The notes beneath the pieces are model-generated. The model made no database searches and was not told the DNA's origin. It worked only from the letters and a program-made list of their open reading frames with translations. Below, in pieces: positions 11,681 to 23,072 of a stretch of DNA of 64,000 bases. Made by a program: the position numbers and the translations under genes. The stretch's first letter is position 1; the number at the start of each line of letters is the position of its first letter. This DNA is from Sclerodactyla briareus (lineage: Eukaryota; Echinodermata; Holothuroidea; Dendrochirotida; Sclerodactylidae): positions 359,603-423,602 of the forward strand of contig JAODTK010005637.1 of NCBI GenBank assembly GCA_026419785.1. Direction: 5' to 3'.

Positions 11681-11709
11681 TTGCGAGCACGATACAAGAA
11701 GATCACAAG

Positions 11710-11930
11710 AATAATGAATGTCAAAGTAGGATGTGGGTTGCAGACATGGAGGAGGAAGACAGAAACCCTGCTGTTTTTGGGACCAGTTCAAGGTATCCGA
11801 AGGTCAAAAGAGGTCCCAAGAAGGCAAGCATCACTCGACCTCATATTGGGTATGTAGGTTACAGACGTAAGGAGGTAGAACCTCAATATTTTGGTCACAC
11901 GCTCAAGGTCATGCAATGTCATGGGCAGTC
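11710..11930 (+). repeat. Two diverged tandem units, GGTCA-rich
   Basis: Unit 1 (about 11715-11815) and unit 2 (about 11848-11930) share TGNGGGTTGCAGACATGGAGG-like wording and a following AAGGTCA-rich tail. The string ACTCGACCTCATATTGGGTA resembles part of the large satellite monomer (ACTCGACCCCAC, then CTTGGTATG). A distant relationship is possible. Confidence 0.4.
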
Positions 11931-13291
11931 GAATAGTGAAAAAACCAACAGCGATATATTACAGGGGGTCATCGCATGACCAGCATATCAGAGGGTTGTC
12001 GGCATCACAAATTTCCCTATTCACGCAGCTCTCGTCAACTGCCAGGCTCCCATGCAACTTCCTACTGAGATAACAGCAGCCGACATACTGATATAGGCCT
12101 ACGTATACCACGGAGGTTCAATTTGTGCCAAATATGAACGTTAACGTTCATGCGCAATCAACCATTCCTTCTTTTCCAAAATGCAGTAAATGCTCCTGTC
12201 TACCAGAAAATTATTCGATTAATGATATCTAGAGCTGTATTATTACTTTGAGCCTAATATTTGAACCATTGGAGACCTTCTTCTTTATTGTTCGTGTTTT
12301 GGATGCCAGGTAAGTAAGGGAGACCACGCATAATTTGTACGATAGGCAAACAGCCTGTCCGCAATAATGTGTGTTACAACCTTCACGACCAACTTGAAAA
12401 AGCTGAAAATCATGGTACTTCGATGGCGACTCTCGACCCTTTAAAGGACCTGCAGGCTTGTATACAACAGAGGTTATATTGGAGGGAATGAAAACTATAA
12501 TTATAGGTCCAAACCCCATTTCAATACGATGTCCGGATAGACTAAATGCTTTTCGAAGTGAAAATAATATGTGAATTTCAATAGAAAAAACAAAGTGTTT
12601 GCAGGGTTGTTCAAGTATGACACAATTTATTATAGCATGATGGGATGCTTCCGATCTTGTGCGCAATACACAATTCCCAAACTTTCAAAGAACTGTAATC
12701 CACACGGTCTAAGTCAGACGAACTTAGGTTTGGACTGACGCATCAATTTCTCCAGCTAATTATTAGCCTCTTTATAATTTCAGCCTGCAGTTTTCCTTAA
12801 ATAGATTGTTTCGGGAGGACACAAACAGCATTTAGGCTATGTAATGTTTGCTACATTGCTCCAATCATTCATTGTTTTACTGTTATCCAAGGTAGGCAAA
12901 AGTACACTTGAACCCAACCCCTTTCCTCAAAGAAGTCCATTGTGCCCGAGCCCGTACCGACTTAGGCTCCTTTGTACTCGTGCCCATGTTAAACATTTCT
13001 GTTGGACTCTTACCTTAGCTGTACTTACTGACCAGCATCCGTATGCTCATACACATACTCATTACCTCGTACCGTTCACGTCTAGAATGTGCCAAAATTG
13101 ATGTCGCACTGAAGTGGTGGCGCTATTGGCTTTTCACAGCCACAGGAAGTAGGGCTAGATGGCTGTAAACAACAAAATAGCTGCGTCCATGGATAAGCTG
13201 TATCTCAGTCTTTAGTGCATAAAAAGGTGGAATTTTCGCTATTTTTATCAACATTTTTGTGGTGCTAGTAAAAATAACTATACCGGAAGTA
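11931..13291. other. No gene recognised
   Basis: The longest open stretch (145 codons, minus strand, 12229-12666) has no recognisable domain, no conserved copy and no splice or promoter context. I treat it as chance. Confidence 0.5.
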
Positions 13292-13675
13292 GCTGAGAAC
13301 GGTGCACCACCCCACACTGTGGACTTAACCCAAGCATGGTGCTGAAACAACTTCCCAAAGTTCTGGCAAAAGAAAGAGTGGCCAGGCAACTCACCAGACT
13401 TGAACCTTATTGAGAAACTTTGGGCTATCTTGAAAGAAGCCGTGTATGAAACTCCATACTGCACCACAAGGGCCCAACTGAGGACCGTGTGAAAAGGTGT
13501 TGGGCGGTCCATCAAGCCATCAATTTTGAGGGCGTTTGTCAATAACAACTGGGTAGAGCAAGTCCGAAAGGTCTTCGAAAAGATTGCAACCAACCTTTTT
13601 GAAGGACAGACGACACATGGCACAAAAGGTATAAGCCATAATAACTTCATTGCTGTATGTGGTACCATCAAATAA
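13292..13675 (+). pseudogene. Tc1-like DDE transposase, C-terminal fragment
   Basis: One frame reads ENGAPPHTVDLTQAWC, a TGA stop (13343-13345), NNFPKFWQKKEWPGNSPDLN, LIEKLWAILKEAVYETPYC, a second TGA (13490-13492), then IKPSILRAFVNNNWVEQVRK and ends at TAA (13673-13675). These are the block around the second catalytic Asp (family form QDGAPPH), the third-acid block (SPDLNxIE) and the C-terminal helix region of Tc1/mariner transposases. The expected catalytic Asp is Asn here (13298-13300). From that position to the catalytic Glu there are 37 intervening residues, counting the stop, which is DD37E-type spacing rather than the common DD34E. The N-terminal DNA-binding half and the first Asp are not found upstream. 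There are no indels across 384 bp, in contrast with the repeats nearby. Dead copy. Confidence 0.9.
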
Positions 13676-13984
13676 GGTAGGTGAGATATCAACTCTGGCA
13701 CACCCTATATATACTCGGACCCTCCATCCGTACTCTGAAGCATAGGATGCATTTCTGTTGGTTTGGTTTCTAATATGGCAAGGAATCACTGCACGTCGTT
13801 ATGTTCTTAACACAGCGATGTAAATTAATTCGGAATGTTAAGTTGACTGGTAACAACGAGCGCCGATTGGCCCCAAGCAGGTAATCCGCAGGAAGTCGAC
13901 ACGTTTCTGATTAGAGGAACTCAGAAGCCTATGTACTGGTAGCCAGTTCAATACCTGAATAAGAAAGTGAGCAACAAAATAGTT
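13676..13984. other. No recognisable feature
   Basis: Region 3' of the transposase fragment. I did not find a convincing terminal inverted repeat for it. Confidence 0.5.
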
Positions 13985-14162
13985 GACGGTAATGCATTAC
14001 TGTGAAATTATACTACTGTAATTTCATATTACTGTAAAATGATGTTATTGTAATTTTACTGTGAAATTTACAGTAGTTTACGGTGAAATTTGCAGTAAAT
14101 TACTGGCAGCAGAGTGGCCAGTAATTTACTGTAAATTTTACGGAAATTGTCCGCAGTGTACA
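13985..14162. mobile_element. ACTGTAA-rich MITE with a 14-bp perfect hairpin
   Basis: Dense degenerate repeats of TTACTGTAA/TTTACAGT. The core is CAGTAAATTACTGG (14093-14106), an 11-nt loop, and CCAGTAATTTACTG (14118-14131), a perfect 14-bp stem. It ends in GTCCGCAGTGTA, a typical end style for this kind of small nonautonomous element. No coding capacity. Confidence 0.65.
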
Positions 14163-14214
14163 ATTCCATATATCTGGATAGCAGGCTGCCCAGCTTATTA
14201 AGAGCACAAGTCAT

Positions 14215-14625
14215 GTGACTGATTGTATAGAGAACAGTGAACCAGAGGTTGAGGTCAGGTCAGGTAGTCAGGTATAAGTCACCGTGGTCACCGAGGTCAG
14301 AAACTGGAAAACTTGTAAACATGTTGATTCCAGAATGCTAAGAACAAGTGGACACTTGTGTATAGCTTCATTATGGAGACTAAAGGAACCCTATAGTTTT
14401 TGGTGTAGATGGGGGTCATTTTCGGTGAAAATGCGATTGTTGTGGAATTTAGACATCAGGTCGGAAGTCAGCTGAGGTTAACAGAGGTAAAGTTGAAAGT
14501 CATTTTAACCCGCCAGTTCCTATAGTTTGGTTCGATCCAGTTGCATATTTAGTTGTGTTAGCTTTCTTATCAGAGTAATAGAAAATTATTGTTTGTCAAG
14601 ATGGTGTCCAATTTGGTGGAAAATT
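14215..14625 (+). repeat. Old diverged copy of the 313-bp satellite family (about 1.5 units)
   Basis: GAGGTCAGGTCAGG, GGTCACCGAGGTCAGAAACT, GGAAAACTTGTAAACATGTT, GATTCCAGAATG, TAGCTTCATTATGGAGACTA and AAGGAACCCTATAG follow the order of the monomers at 31.8-52.9 kb. A second unit starts near 14480 (AACAGAGGTAAAGTTGAAAG) and runs to GTTAGCTTTCTTATCAGAGT. It is far more diverged than the main array, so the family predates the expansion. Confidence 0.7.
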
Positions 14626-15812
14626 GGAAATCGGTTGGAAATGCCACAACTGCTTACAATGGCTAGTACATTTTCCTATGTGCACTTGTGGTGTTTGGAC
14701 ATCAGAAATGAGTCAATGAATGAGAGCCTATTCACTTTCTGGTTTTTGAGAAAACAAGGTGCATGCATACACTCTTCCATCCTAAACAGTACGCAACGAT
14801 TCACTGTCATTGCTGTTATTGCTCAGCCTACTGCTCAAGTATGATGACATCAAGAGTTCTTATACTGATTGAACCAGCTCTTCTACTGCCGGTGTAAACC
14901 AGTGCGATAGCACCCTCCCATCCCCAGAGAACTTCCGCCGGACGTACTTCGCACACAAAACCTGCGGAGTTATAATTTATCACCTCGTACAAGATGCCGA
15001 TTTGGCTCGGCCATAAACATCACCAATAAATAATAGGTAGTGCAAGGGATATGAGGGACGTCCAATCTGTAGATATCAACTCTGAGATCCGTGCAATTCT
15101 TTCCTCCCATGGAGCGGTGATGAGAAGGGCCGACGGGGTTAGGCTCATGCAGTATTTAACACGACGAGCTTCTGTGACTGAGCTAGTGAGCTACTATTTT
15201 AGGCATTAAAGACAATTTTAGAAGGGCTCTACAGGACATCGTCATATTACCTGACGTCCATCACATTATTCCTTAACCTTTTACGCAGCTGCATCAGAGT
15301 GCCAAGCGGCACTAGACAAATTCGAGGTTTTCACTGCAAGGCATGTCAGTTTTCTGTGAGACATCAGCCTACATACTAGTGTAAGTGTGTTTTACGAGAG
15401 AGCGGGTAAGGAGGAAGTAAAGCTTGGGGCGGAGGGAAGGGAACGATCCGGTTGCCAAGAAAACGAATGAATCCAAAATCAAAATCAGTGAGCCACTGAC
15501 TCAACTCACTAGGAAGTTCATGCTGGAAGGCCCTAACCACATCCGTGACCTGCGAAGATCCGATCATCGGATAATACAATTCCAGTGCTTCGGAACCCAA
15601 GTTTCATGGTGTGCCCTTGGGGTTAGTGGAAGAATGGAATGGAAATGCATTGCCCTGCTGAAACACGTGAGAACCACACTGTATACCCCATGAGCCAGTG
15701 TATAGTGATTGTAGTGGTTGAGAGTTGGGGAGGGGGATACAAAGCAAGTTGATCATTTGGTATGCGGGCCAAAATTGTTATGTATGGAGGCCTTCTTAAA
15801 AGTTGGGGTCAC
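14626..15812. other. No recognisable feature
   Basis: No coding, RNA or repeat call can be supported here. Confidence 0.5.
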
Positions 15813-16410
15813 GAATGGCCGACGGATGTACCCTTGATTCAGTTAGGTGCGGACGAATGGCCGAATGGCTGTACCCTGAATCAGTTAGGTGCGACGAATG
15901 GCCGAATGGCTGTACCCTTGATTCAGTTAGGTGCGGACGAATGGCCGATGGCTGTACCCTTGATTCAGTTAGGTGCGGACGAATGGCCGAATGGCTGTAC
16001 CCTTGATTCAGTTAGGTGCGGACGAATGGCCGAATGGCTGTACCCTTGATCAGTTAGGTGCGGACGAATGGCCGAATGGCTGTACCCTTGATTCAGTTAG
16101 GTGGCGGACGAATGGCCGAATGGCTGTACCCTTGATTCAGTTAGGGGCGGACGAATGGCCGAATGGCTGTACCCTTGATTCAGTTAGGTGCGGACGAATG
16201 GCCGAAGGCGTACCTTGATTCAGTTAGGTGCGGACGAATGGCCGAAGGCTGTACCCCTGATTCAGTTAGGTGCGGACGAATGGCCGAATGGCTGTACCCT
16301 TGATTCAGTTAGGTGCGGACGAATGGCCGAATGGCTGTACCCTTGATTCAGTAGGTGCGGACGAATGGCGAATGGCTGTACCCTTGATTCAGTTAGGTGC
16401 GGACGAATGG
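15813..16410 (+). repeat. 43-bp minisatellite, about 14 copies
   Basis: The unit consists of CTGTACCCTTGATTCAGTTA, then GGTGCGGACGAATGGCCGAA, then TGG (43 bp). Fourteen copies occur head to tail and are nearly identical apart from single-base losses or gains. The unit length is not a multiple of three and contains TGA, so every third unit stops in any frame; the apparent open frames here are not genes. The very low substitution level argues for recent expansion or conversion. Confidence 0.95.
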
Positions 16411-17183
16411 CAGAGTGGTATCTGTGACGCTTTGCAAGAAAATATTTCAGCTTCGAATTCCAGCAGCCATCGGACGTTTCTCCTAGGTGGCTGAACTTGC
16501 AGTTGCGACGGGCGAGGTCATGGTGTTCACTCAATAGTTCCGCTGTAATGCAGATGGATTTTCTGGGGTTACTGGGGTTTGTTACGCGGATATCTGCTAT
16601 AAGTCCTTCGGTCGGTCGGCTGGTAATCAGTCACGTTGGATTGAACTTCCGCTCAACCGGGCTCTGAAAAGTGTCGGGTCCTGGAGTTTACTGATCGCCC
16701 CTTCGGATGGGCCGTGAAATGACAGTCCCAGGATCAGGTTGGGGTTCCATGGTCATATCTCTGCCTCGATATCATGTGAGCCCCATTGGCTTCCTGGGTC
16801 CGTAGAATTCAAATCAAATGTTACCAGTTGGTTGCCCAACTGCGTGTACTGTTGTTTGTGTTAAGGTCTGCCGGGTCACGTAGAAAGGAATCATACTATC
16901 CACAAATAGTCAGCTACTGCTCACACAGTACAGACAATAATCTTGGAAGCCAAAGCCCGTCCCCGGAGTGCCGTGTGATCCCTCACATATGTATGTACAC
17001 GTGTTCAATTATCCCCCAAATTATCAATAATCAGACTTCAATATTATCCCCACCCTGGCTTAGCCAGGAAGAGAAGATGGTGATTGGCATATCATCGTGT
17101 TTAAACCCCCTGTCACACCACTAACACAATCACAAAGTGAGAAAATAATGCATGCCATATGCAACATCCGCTGATCTGATTTT
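16411..17183. other. No recognisable feature
   Basis: Unique-looking sequence 3' of the minisatellite with no supported gene. Confidence 0.5.
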
Positions 17184-17226
17184 GTCCCACCTCCTCCCCG
17201 GAATAAAAATTCTGGCTACGCCACTG
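17184..17226 (-). mobile_element. Terminus of a hAT-like nonautonomous DNA transposon
   Basis: Read on the minus strand this begins CAGTGGCGTAGCCAGAATTT and continues into a G-rich stretch (CCGGGGAGGAGG). That end motif is common to a class of small DNA transposons in many animal genomes. The second terminus was not found, so the total length is unknown. Confidence 0.5.
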
Positions 17227-20200
17227 GCAGGATGTTATACCTAAAATAAGGATGCCACACCTAACTAAGCGGATTGCTGCTAGGACACCTTGGGGGCTTA
17301 TGATTATATAACACAATAAAAATATAATTGCAACGCCAGTGGGCATCAGCCCTCCACGGAAACCAAACGAGTTTCACAAAATGTACATTAGTCGGCCCCT
17401 AACAGTTTTTTAGAAATTTCTATAGACAACAATAACAACTGACATAAAATGAACACACAAACCTTGTCTTTATTATAGTAATTTCCTCAACACTAGTATA
17501 TGCAGCATTATTGTATACACCAAAGCAATATCCTCATATTGATATTGAGACTAGTGTCATGATAATTCTCTCATAAAATCCACTTTCTCTCAGCAAGACT
17601 CTTACTACATGCCACTGTTGTTAGTTGTTACTAGGTTTGCGGATGGTAGTGCAGATTGCGCCAATCCAAGCTATTATGCGGACACCCCCGACTACAGTTA
17701 TAATAAGAGGACTTCAGTGGGTGCAACATTCGCAACAGAACATTCGCTCTATTGATGCTAAGCATTCCCCGCCAGGTGAATGTGCCGGATCTATTCAACT
17801 GATCATACCTACCCAATTCGATGGAATGAGGGCCGACTTGTTATTTGAATGATCTGATTGGCTCCAAACTGGTAAACAGCGGGTAGCCGACACTTGTCTA
17901 TTATCGAACCCCATACCCTGACGCAGGTTCAGGAAGGCAAGTAAGGCTCATCAAGGAACCCCGGTCGTATTTATCGTGGATGAGCACGGGCGATAACTCG
18001 CCTTCTCTTTTTTCAATAATACTGCTAGGATGATATCGCGGCAGAGGGGGAAACCAATTCTAGCCTGCTAACGGTATCGCCATTTCACATCCCCTTCAAA
18101 AGGACAATCAGTAAATTCCAGGATCCGACCACTTTCTCGTGTAGTATAGAGGAGCGGAAGATTCACGTCCATGCGTTACTGCTCACATCCGATTCAAACT
18201 CGGAATAATTGCGATATGAATGGTAGCGTTCTGCCATTGTTCTTCCTACCAAATGTTGCTCGTAATGAGCTGGTAAAAATCTTCCATTTAGTCTTGTGTC
18301 TTGCAGGTCGACAGGATCCCCCCCCTACCGGAGTGACGGTTGACGTAGAGTCGAATGTTGTAAGGAAATATCGGGACAGAGGAAGATGTAGGTAGTTGCG
18401 CTAGATGATTTAAAACAACAAATCGTTGCTCTCCCCAGAAGAAAAAAAACACGGGTGAAGATATAGAAAATTTGAGTAGTTGACCAGATCATAGTGACCG
18501 AATGGGCTTATGCAGTTCACCAAAATCGAAGGAATGTAGATGTCTTACGATTGGGTGTCATGCGCGAGCAGTTACGAGCCCTGCATTATTTGACACTCCT
18601 GATTCTCCATGAGGCTGTTCCAGGCGGCCCTCCATAATCTATTATATCACCATTAGTCCATTACTGCTTGATTAGCTCAATTATCTCCGATCAAGTCGTT
18701 CCTCGGTTTGAAGGTAACTTCCCCGGTTTGAAGGTAACAGTGGAGCGGAACAGACGGGTTTCTGTGATGCACTGAATAATGGTATGGCGCTCAGCTGATA
18801 GAAACGCATCAGGGTTTCTCCCCTCACTGACCCTAATTCGGTCAGAGATTTTAGATAGGCGGCGGCCCGCTCATATTGAATCTTATGCCATTTGTTGCCA
18901 TAATGAATATGTGATACGTATTGCTTCATGTTGGAGATGATTTTCAGTGACGAGCGCCGCGTGACCGAGAAAGGACGTGCGTGAAGACAAGTCTTTGACA
19001 TGCTGGTCGTGTAATCAGCCCCCTGAGGCCGGGAAGCATTTGTAGTGACACCTCTGCCTTCCAAGAATAACCCAGGACGGGAAGAATTGAGAAATATGAT
19101 AAAATTCCTCGTTGGAAGATTAGTTTACGCCATGTTAAAGACACTAGTTAAGTTGACAGGTGTTGGAAAGTTTAATTGTTGTTTCGAGCAACCCCTTCCA
19201 CTGATATGGTCTTGGCCCCCTGCAGTACATCGTTAACGTCGCACATAAGTCAGGAGCCCTACCGTCCATAGCGTAGGCTACGCAATCACTTCCGTATAGT
19301 CTCAAACGTGTAATAATTATCAGTAATTTCTACGATGTATAGTGCTGGGCAGCTTACAAGACTGCAACGCATGCACATCATCGAACAAGACTACACTTCT
19401 TCCACCCTAGGAATGTCTTATATACTCTTGCATAATCATTTTTTTCTCACAATTATGAAACCTAACGGGAAAGTAAACCACTGGCAGGGCCCTCTCTAAG
19501 ACCTAGCCTCTCTCGGCAACGCGGCCCTTCTGGCAGGCCTGACCCTTCCCCAACTCATAGGTATCCGCAAAATGAGCCTCGCCCACAAACAAGAACAAAA
19601 AAAGCATCCAATAGTGGCCGTTCAGCAGGCGGGCGGTCGCAACCTACCGATCCGTACCGAATACTTGAATATATCTTTTACTAGATTATATCATTCCTGA
19701 TCCCGATATTCCTAGCGAAGGCTGTCACTCATACGACAACCAATGAGTTTTCTATTGCTTCAATTTGCCTCTCCGCTAATTTTTAAGAAAAATGTAGCCA
19801 AGGGAAATAATTATCAACTTGGAATAAAATGTTCATTATGTGAGTAGTTGGAGAAATGTATTTCTACGAAGTTATAGTTTCGCAGATTCGCAATTCGTAT
19901 ACTCAGTGCGTGATCTTCTACATATGACAGTTCTGAACCCTCATAGCTTCACTAAATACTCGCCAACTGTGAACAGACCGTGGGAAGAAAAATGAGTGTC
20001 ATCACGAGCCAGCAAGGGTGGGAACGAACGGATTCCGCGGAACCTGTCCCTTTTTTTTTTTTTTTGGTTTTCGAGCCGAGTTTAAATTCGAAGATATCAC
20101 ATTGTCACACATGCAGGATGTCGGGTCGTTCGAGGACATCATTACGGTAATCTTCTCTTCAACGGAGATTTACAAATTATTGTCTCAAGGTTTGGAAGTC

Positions 20201-20819
20201 GACGAGCTCCCGAATTATTGCCGGTTGACATTTGTATTTGAAGGCTGGGTATGAGGCGACCTATTTTCACTTACGTGACCCGACCTTGCGATCGCACCGT
20301 TCGCAAATTGGGGGGGGCCAGTACTAGTTTGACTCCCATCAAACAATAATATCTATTATCTATAGTCGTTCGATAAAAATAAATGAAACAACCGTGACAC
20401 AAGATTAATTGACTGATAATAAAATCAGCCTTAATCATTTTTGGGGGATTTTGAACGAAGTTAATAAGTTTATGCGGAACATCGAAATTATTACAGCCGT
20501 TGGTCAAATCTCTCTTTTTTAATTTCGAGATTCAAACAGGTAATTATACAAAATAATTACCGATGATACAGTAATTACAAAAAATTGTGCCGCGTGCTTA
20601 TTTGCATAGGCTCACTATCCAATGCAAAGCGATAAATACTGTACTCAAAATGTTACCGCGACATTCAAACATTTCTTAATGGATCCGGAGACAATTTTAT
20701 TGCTCGAGGCGAGAGGAGGGCTTTCTCAGTTCGCGCAAACAGAAAGTGTCTCTGGCCATACTGCGAGAAATCCATCCAGATTAGCAACTTGTTTATATTG
20801 TGTGTTGGGTGAATTTTAA
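17227..20819. other. No gene recognised in 3.6 kb
   Basis: Only short chance open stretches (up to 127 codons, minus strand, 18681-19064) with no recognisable domain. A T-tract lies at about 20051-20065. Confidence 0.5.
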
Positions 20820-21830
20820 CAGTCATGACAGTGTTGTTGTTTACGTGTACGGGTATGCGTGCGCGCGCGTTTGTGTGACGTATGGCTTGTTAACACAATT
20901 AATTCGACTTCTACCTGGATGAATGAAGCGCATACTAAAATATGGGTTCCCCATGAAGAGTATATGTGGGAGCGTGGTGGCCTGATCGGTAATACGTGAG
21001 CTTATAACCCAGAGGTTGTGAGTTCGAGTCCACGTTGTGCCCTTGAGAAAGGTGCTTTATCCCGATTGTTCTCTCCACCCAGGTGCTAAATGGGGACCTG
21101 TGAGGTGCAACTGTTCGAAGCGCACTTCGTTGCAGCATATACCTACGTTTGTGTGGGACCAACCGGTGGTGCAATGACCAGGGTAATATTTGTGAAGCGC
21201 ACTTGATACAACCCTGTGTAAGTTGCGCTATATAAATTCTCAAATATATATATATTATTGTTTTGGGGTCAGGTCATGTCAGCAAAATCAGCAAAATTCA
21301 AGAGAGGTCAAGGTTTGAAAATCAATTGGTAACAAGTCCAGAATTGCTTGATTTTTTTTTTTTTTCATCAAAGATGGAATTTATATACAGTTTCTATTTC
21401 TTTTAGTAGTACATGGCCTATGGTTCGTAAATGTAGACCAGGAGTCATTATTTGGGGACATCGTGACAAATTGATATTGCGGCTCCAAAGTTAAGCTTCT
21501 TAACCGAGAACTCGACCCCGGCCTGAATGAGTGAAGTTCATACTGCTCGTATTGATGTATAGGTCCCCATATTAATCGCATACAAGATACCTATTGAGGT
21601 TTGTGGGGGAATGGTAGGGGCAGTCAGGAGAGAAGTCTAAGTTTCAAATTCCACGGTAAGTCCATGAATGCCTTGTCCGATACCAAAATTAGTATATTCC
21701 CAGCTTTTTTTTTTTTCTTATGGGATCCGTTAATTGGTTTCAGTGTGAACCCGGTCGCTCATGTTCGATGGCAAATGGGGAAAATGGTATTTTGGTCAAT
21801 TATTATCGATTAGAGCAACGCTCAACCAAC
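20820..21830 (+). mobile_element. Old satellite-family element with intact left end, split by a SINE
   Basis: The left end CAGTCATGACAGTG (20820-20833) is identical to the left end of the main array at 31646-31659, and both are followed by a TG-rich microsatellite. Then come GGCTTGTTAACAC, TTCGACTTCTACCTGGATGA, ATGAAGCGCATAC and GGGTTCCCCATGAAGAGTAT, matching the monomer. The match is interrupted at about 20966 and resumes at about 21256 with TATTGTTTTGGGGTCAGGTC. About two further diverged units follow, to roughly 21830 (AGTCCAGAATTG, GAACTCGACCCCGGCCTGAA, TTCTTATGGGATCC). The upstream sequences of the two left ends are unrelated, so CAGTC marks a true element boundary. Confidence 0.75.
20966..21255 (+). 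mobile_element. tRNA-derived SINE inserted in the satellite-family element
   Basis: The tRNA-like head has an A box-like TGGCCTGATCGG (about 20978-20989) and a B box-like GAGTTCGAGTCC (about 21020-21031). The body contains CTAAATGGGGACCTGTGAGG. The tail is TGCGCTATATAAATTCTCAA plus an AT repeat. Its boundaries are fixed by the monomer it interrupts. It shares body and tail words with the SINE at 61742-62132. Boundaries are good to about 5 bp; the AT-rich junction hides any target duplication. Confidence 0.8.
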
Positions 21831-23004
21831 GCAGAAAATCTTACAAAATTTGCGAATTGATCCAAGAACATACTCATTTTTCTAGAGGATATACCAGTTT
21901 TGAAGACTGAGGGAACATGAGATATTCCTGTCTTTATCACTTCTGATTCATTGCCAAGCATGAGGAATCATTCAGCCATGTAAGTATGTGTGTGGATGTT
22001 TGTGTGTGTATGTAGCACTTCTTGTTATTATTTGTCAACACTATATCTGACGAACCCCAGCAATGTACCAGTTTCAAAAGAGGCATATGCGAGTAGCACG
22101 CTGTAAGAAGACAGATTATATAGGAATATATATCTGACCAGTAGAAGGTTGTTGTAATTATCAGCAACTTGCGTCACGAAAATTGTGATTGCGACACAGA
22201 AACAGGTTAGCTATCGGCGATTAACCGGCCTACGGTACGGCAAATCGTACGGTTCTATAGGCACTAATATTTGTCGAGCTCGGAGGACTGACCTATGATT
22301 TACCTACGTCGGTTAAAGGTTACTAGTTTGCAAACTCCAGGAAAATCAAAGACCATGAATAATCACTCGAAGAATATCATAAGATCGCTGGAGGTCAAGC
22401 CTGGGCGAGCTGAATAAGGTCCGGTATATTAACGGACGGCGTGAATAAAAACAACCGAATAGTAATCCACGTAATGGTATCTCCAGGGTTGATCGCCTGT
22501 TAGAAGAATTCCACTAGACTAGCTGTCATAAACGGGATTGCGTTCGTCGTCTTAATATTCAGTACAAAATAATTAAGGCGGATGTTTTTCGTGGGGTGTG
22601 GAATCACGCCAGGTGAATTATCGAACCTAGTCGATTTAACAAAACGCAAACATGGAAGTGCTCTTGATAATCACAAGGATGGAAGCCACAAGCCGCTTGA
22701 CTAACATGCGTTCAATAGGTCGATGATTATATATATATGATTGCCTATGAAATAATACCAGCAGATATCTTTTGGTAAGCCTATATAGCAGAACACGGGA
22801 TAAAAGAGTTGCGGAAGGGAACACCAGTCAATCGAACAAGAATGTCACTAGAACACTTTGTGCAGAAGTCTATGATCGAATCTGGGTACATTTTTCGAAA
22901 TTGTGGGTATACATATCAGATCAAAATGTGTCTAATCGTTTTTTTATGAAAAATGATTTGTCCAAATGTCTCTTTGTTCAAGATATCACAGCGAACACAG
23001 TGGG

Positions 23005-23005
<1 letters not shown>
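21831..23005. other. No recognisable feature
   Basis: No supported gene. A TG-rich patch (about 21984-22012) followed by GTCAACACTATATCTGACGA faintly recalls the left end of the satellite family; too weak to call. Confidence 0.5.
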
Positions 23006-23058
<53 letters not shown>

Positions 23059-23072
23059 TAATAATAATAATA
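23006..23072. repeat. (ATA)n microsatellite
   Basis: About 22 units of ATA/TAA with two slips. It makes leucine or isoleucine homopolymer stretches in chance frames. Confidence 0.95.

Noticed and set aside
12229-12666. 145-codon open stretch, minus strand
   Set aside because: No domain, no related copy, no gene context. A length compatible with chance in AT-rich 64-kb DNA.
13123-13701. 192-codon open stretch on the minus strand
   Set aside because: It is the antisense shadow of the Tc1-like transposase remnant on the plus strand; its product resembles nothing.
15762-16218. Repetitive protein (MAVPLIQLGADEWPNG type) over the minisatellite
   Set aside because: A 43-bp unit forces the frame to rotate and stop every third unit; no long repeat protein is possible.
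18304-18329. Cloning-vector polylinker-like string (GCAGGTCGAC next to AGGATCCCC)
   Set aside because: Only two short restriction-site words with the middle missing, and no other vector sequence around; most likely chance.
18681-19064. 127-codon open stretch, minus strand
   Set aside because: No recognisable motif and no splice or promoter support.
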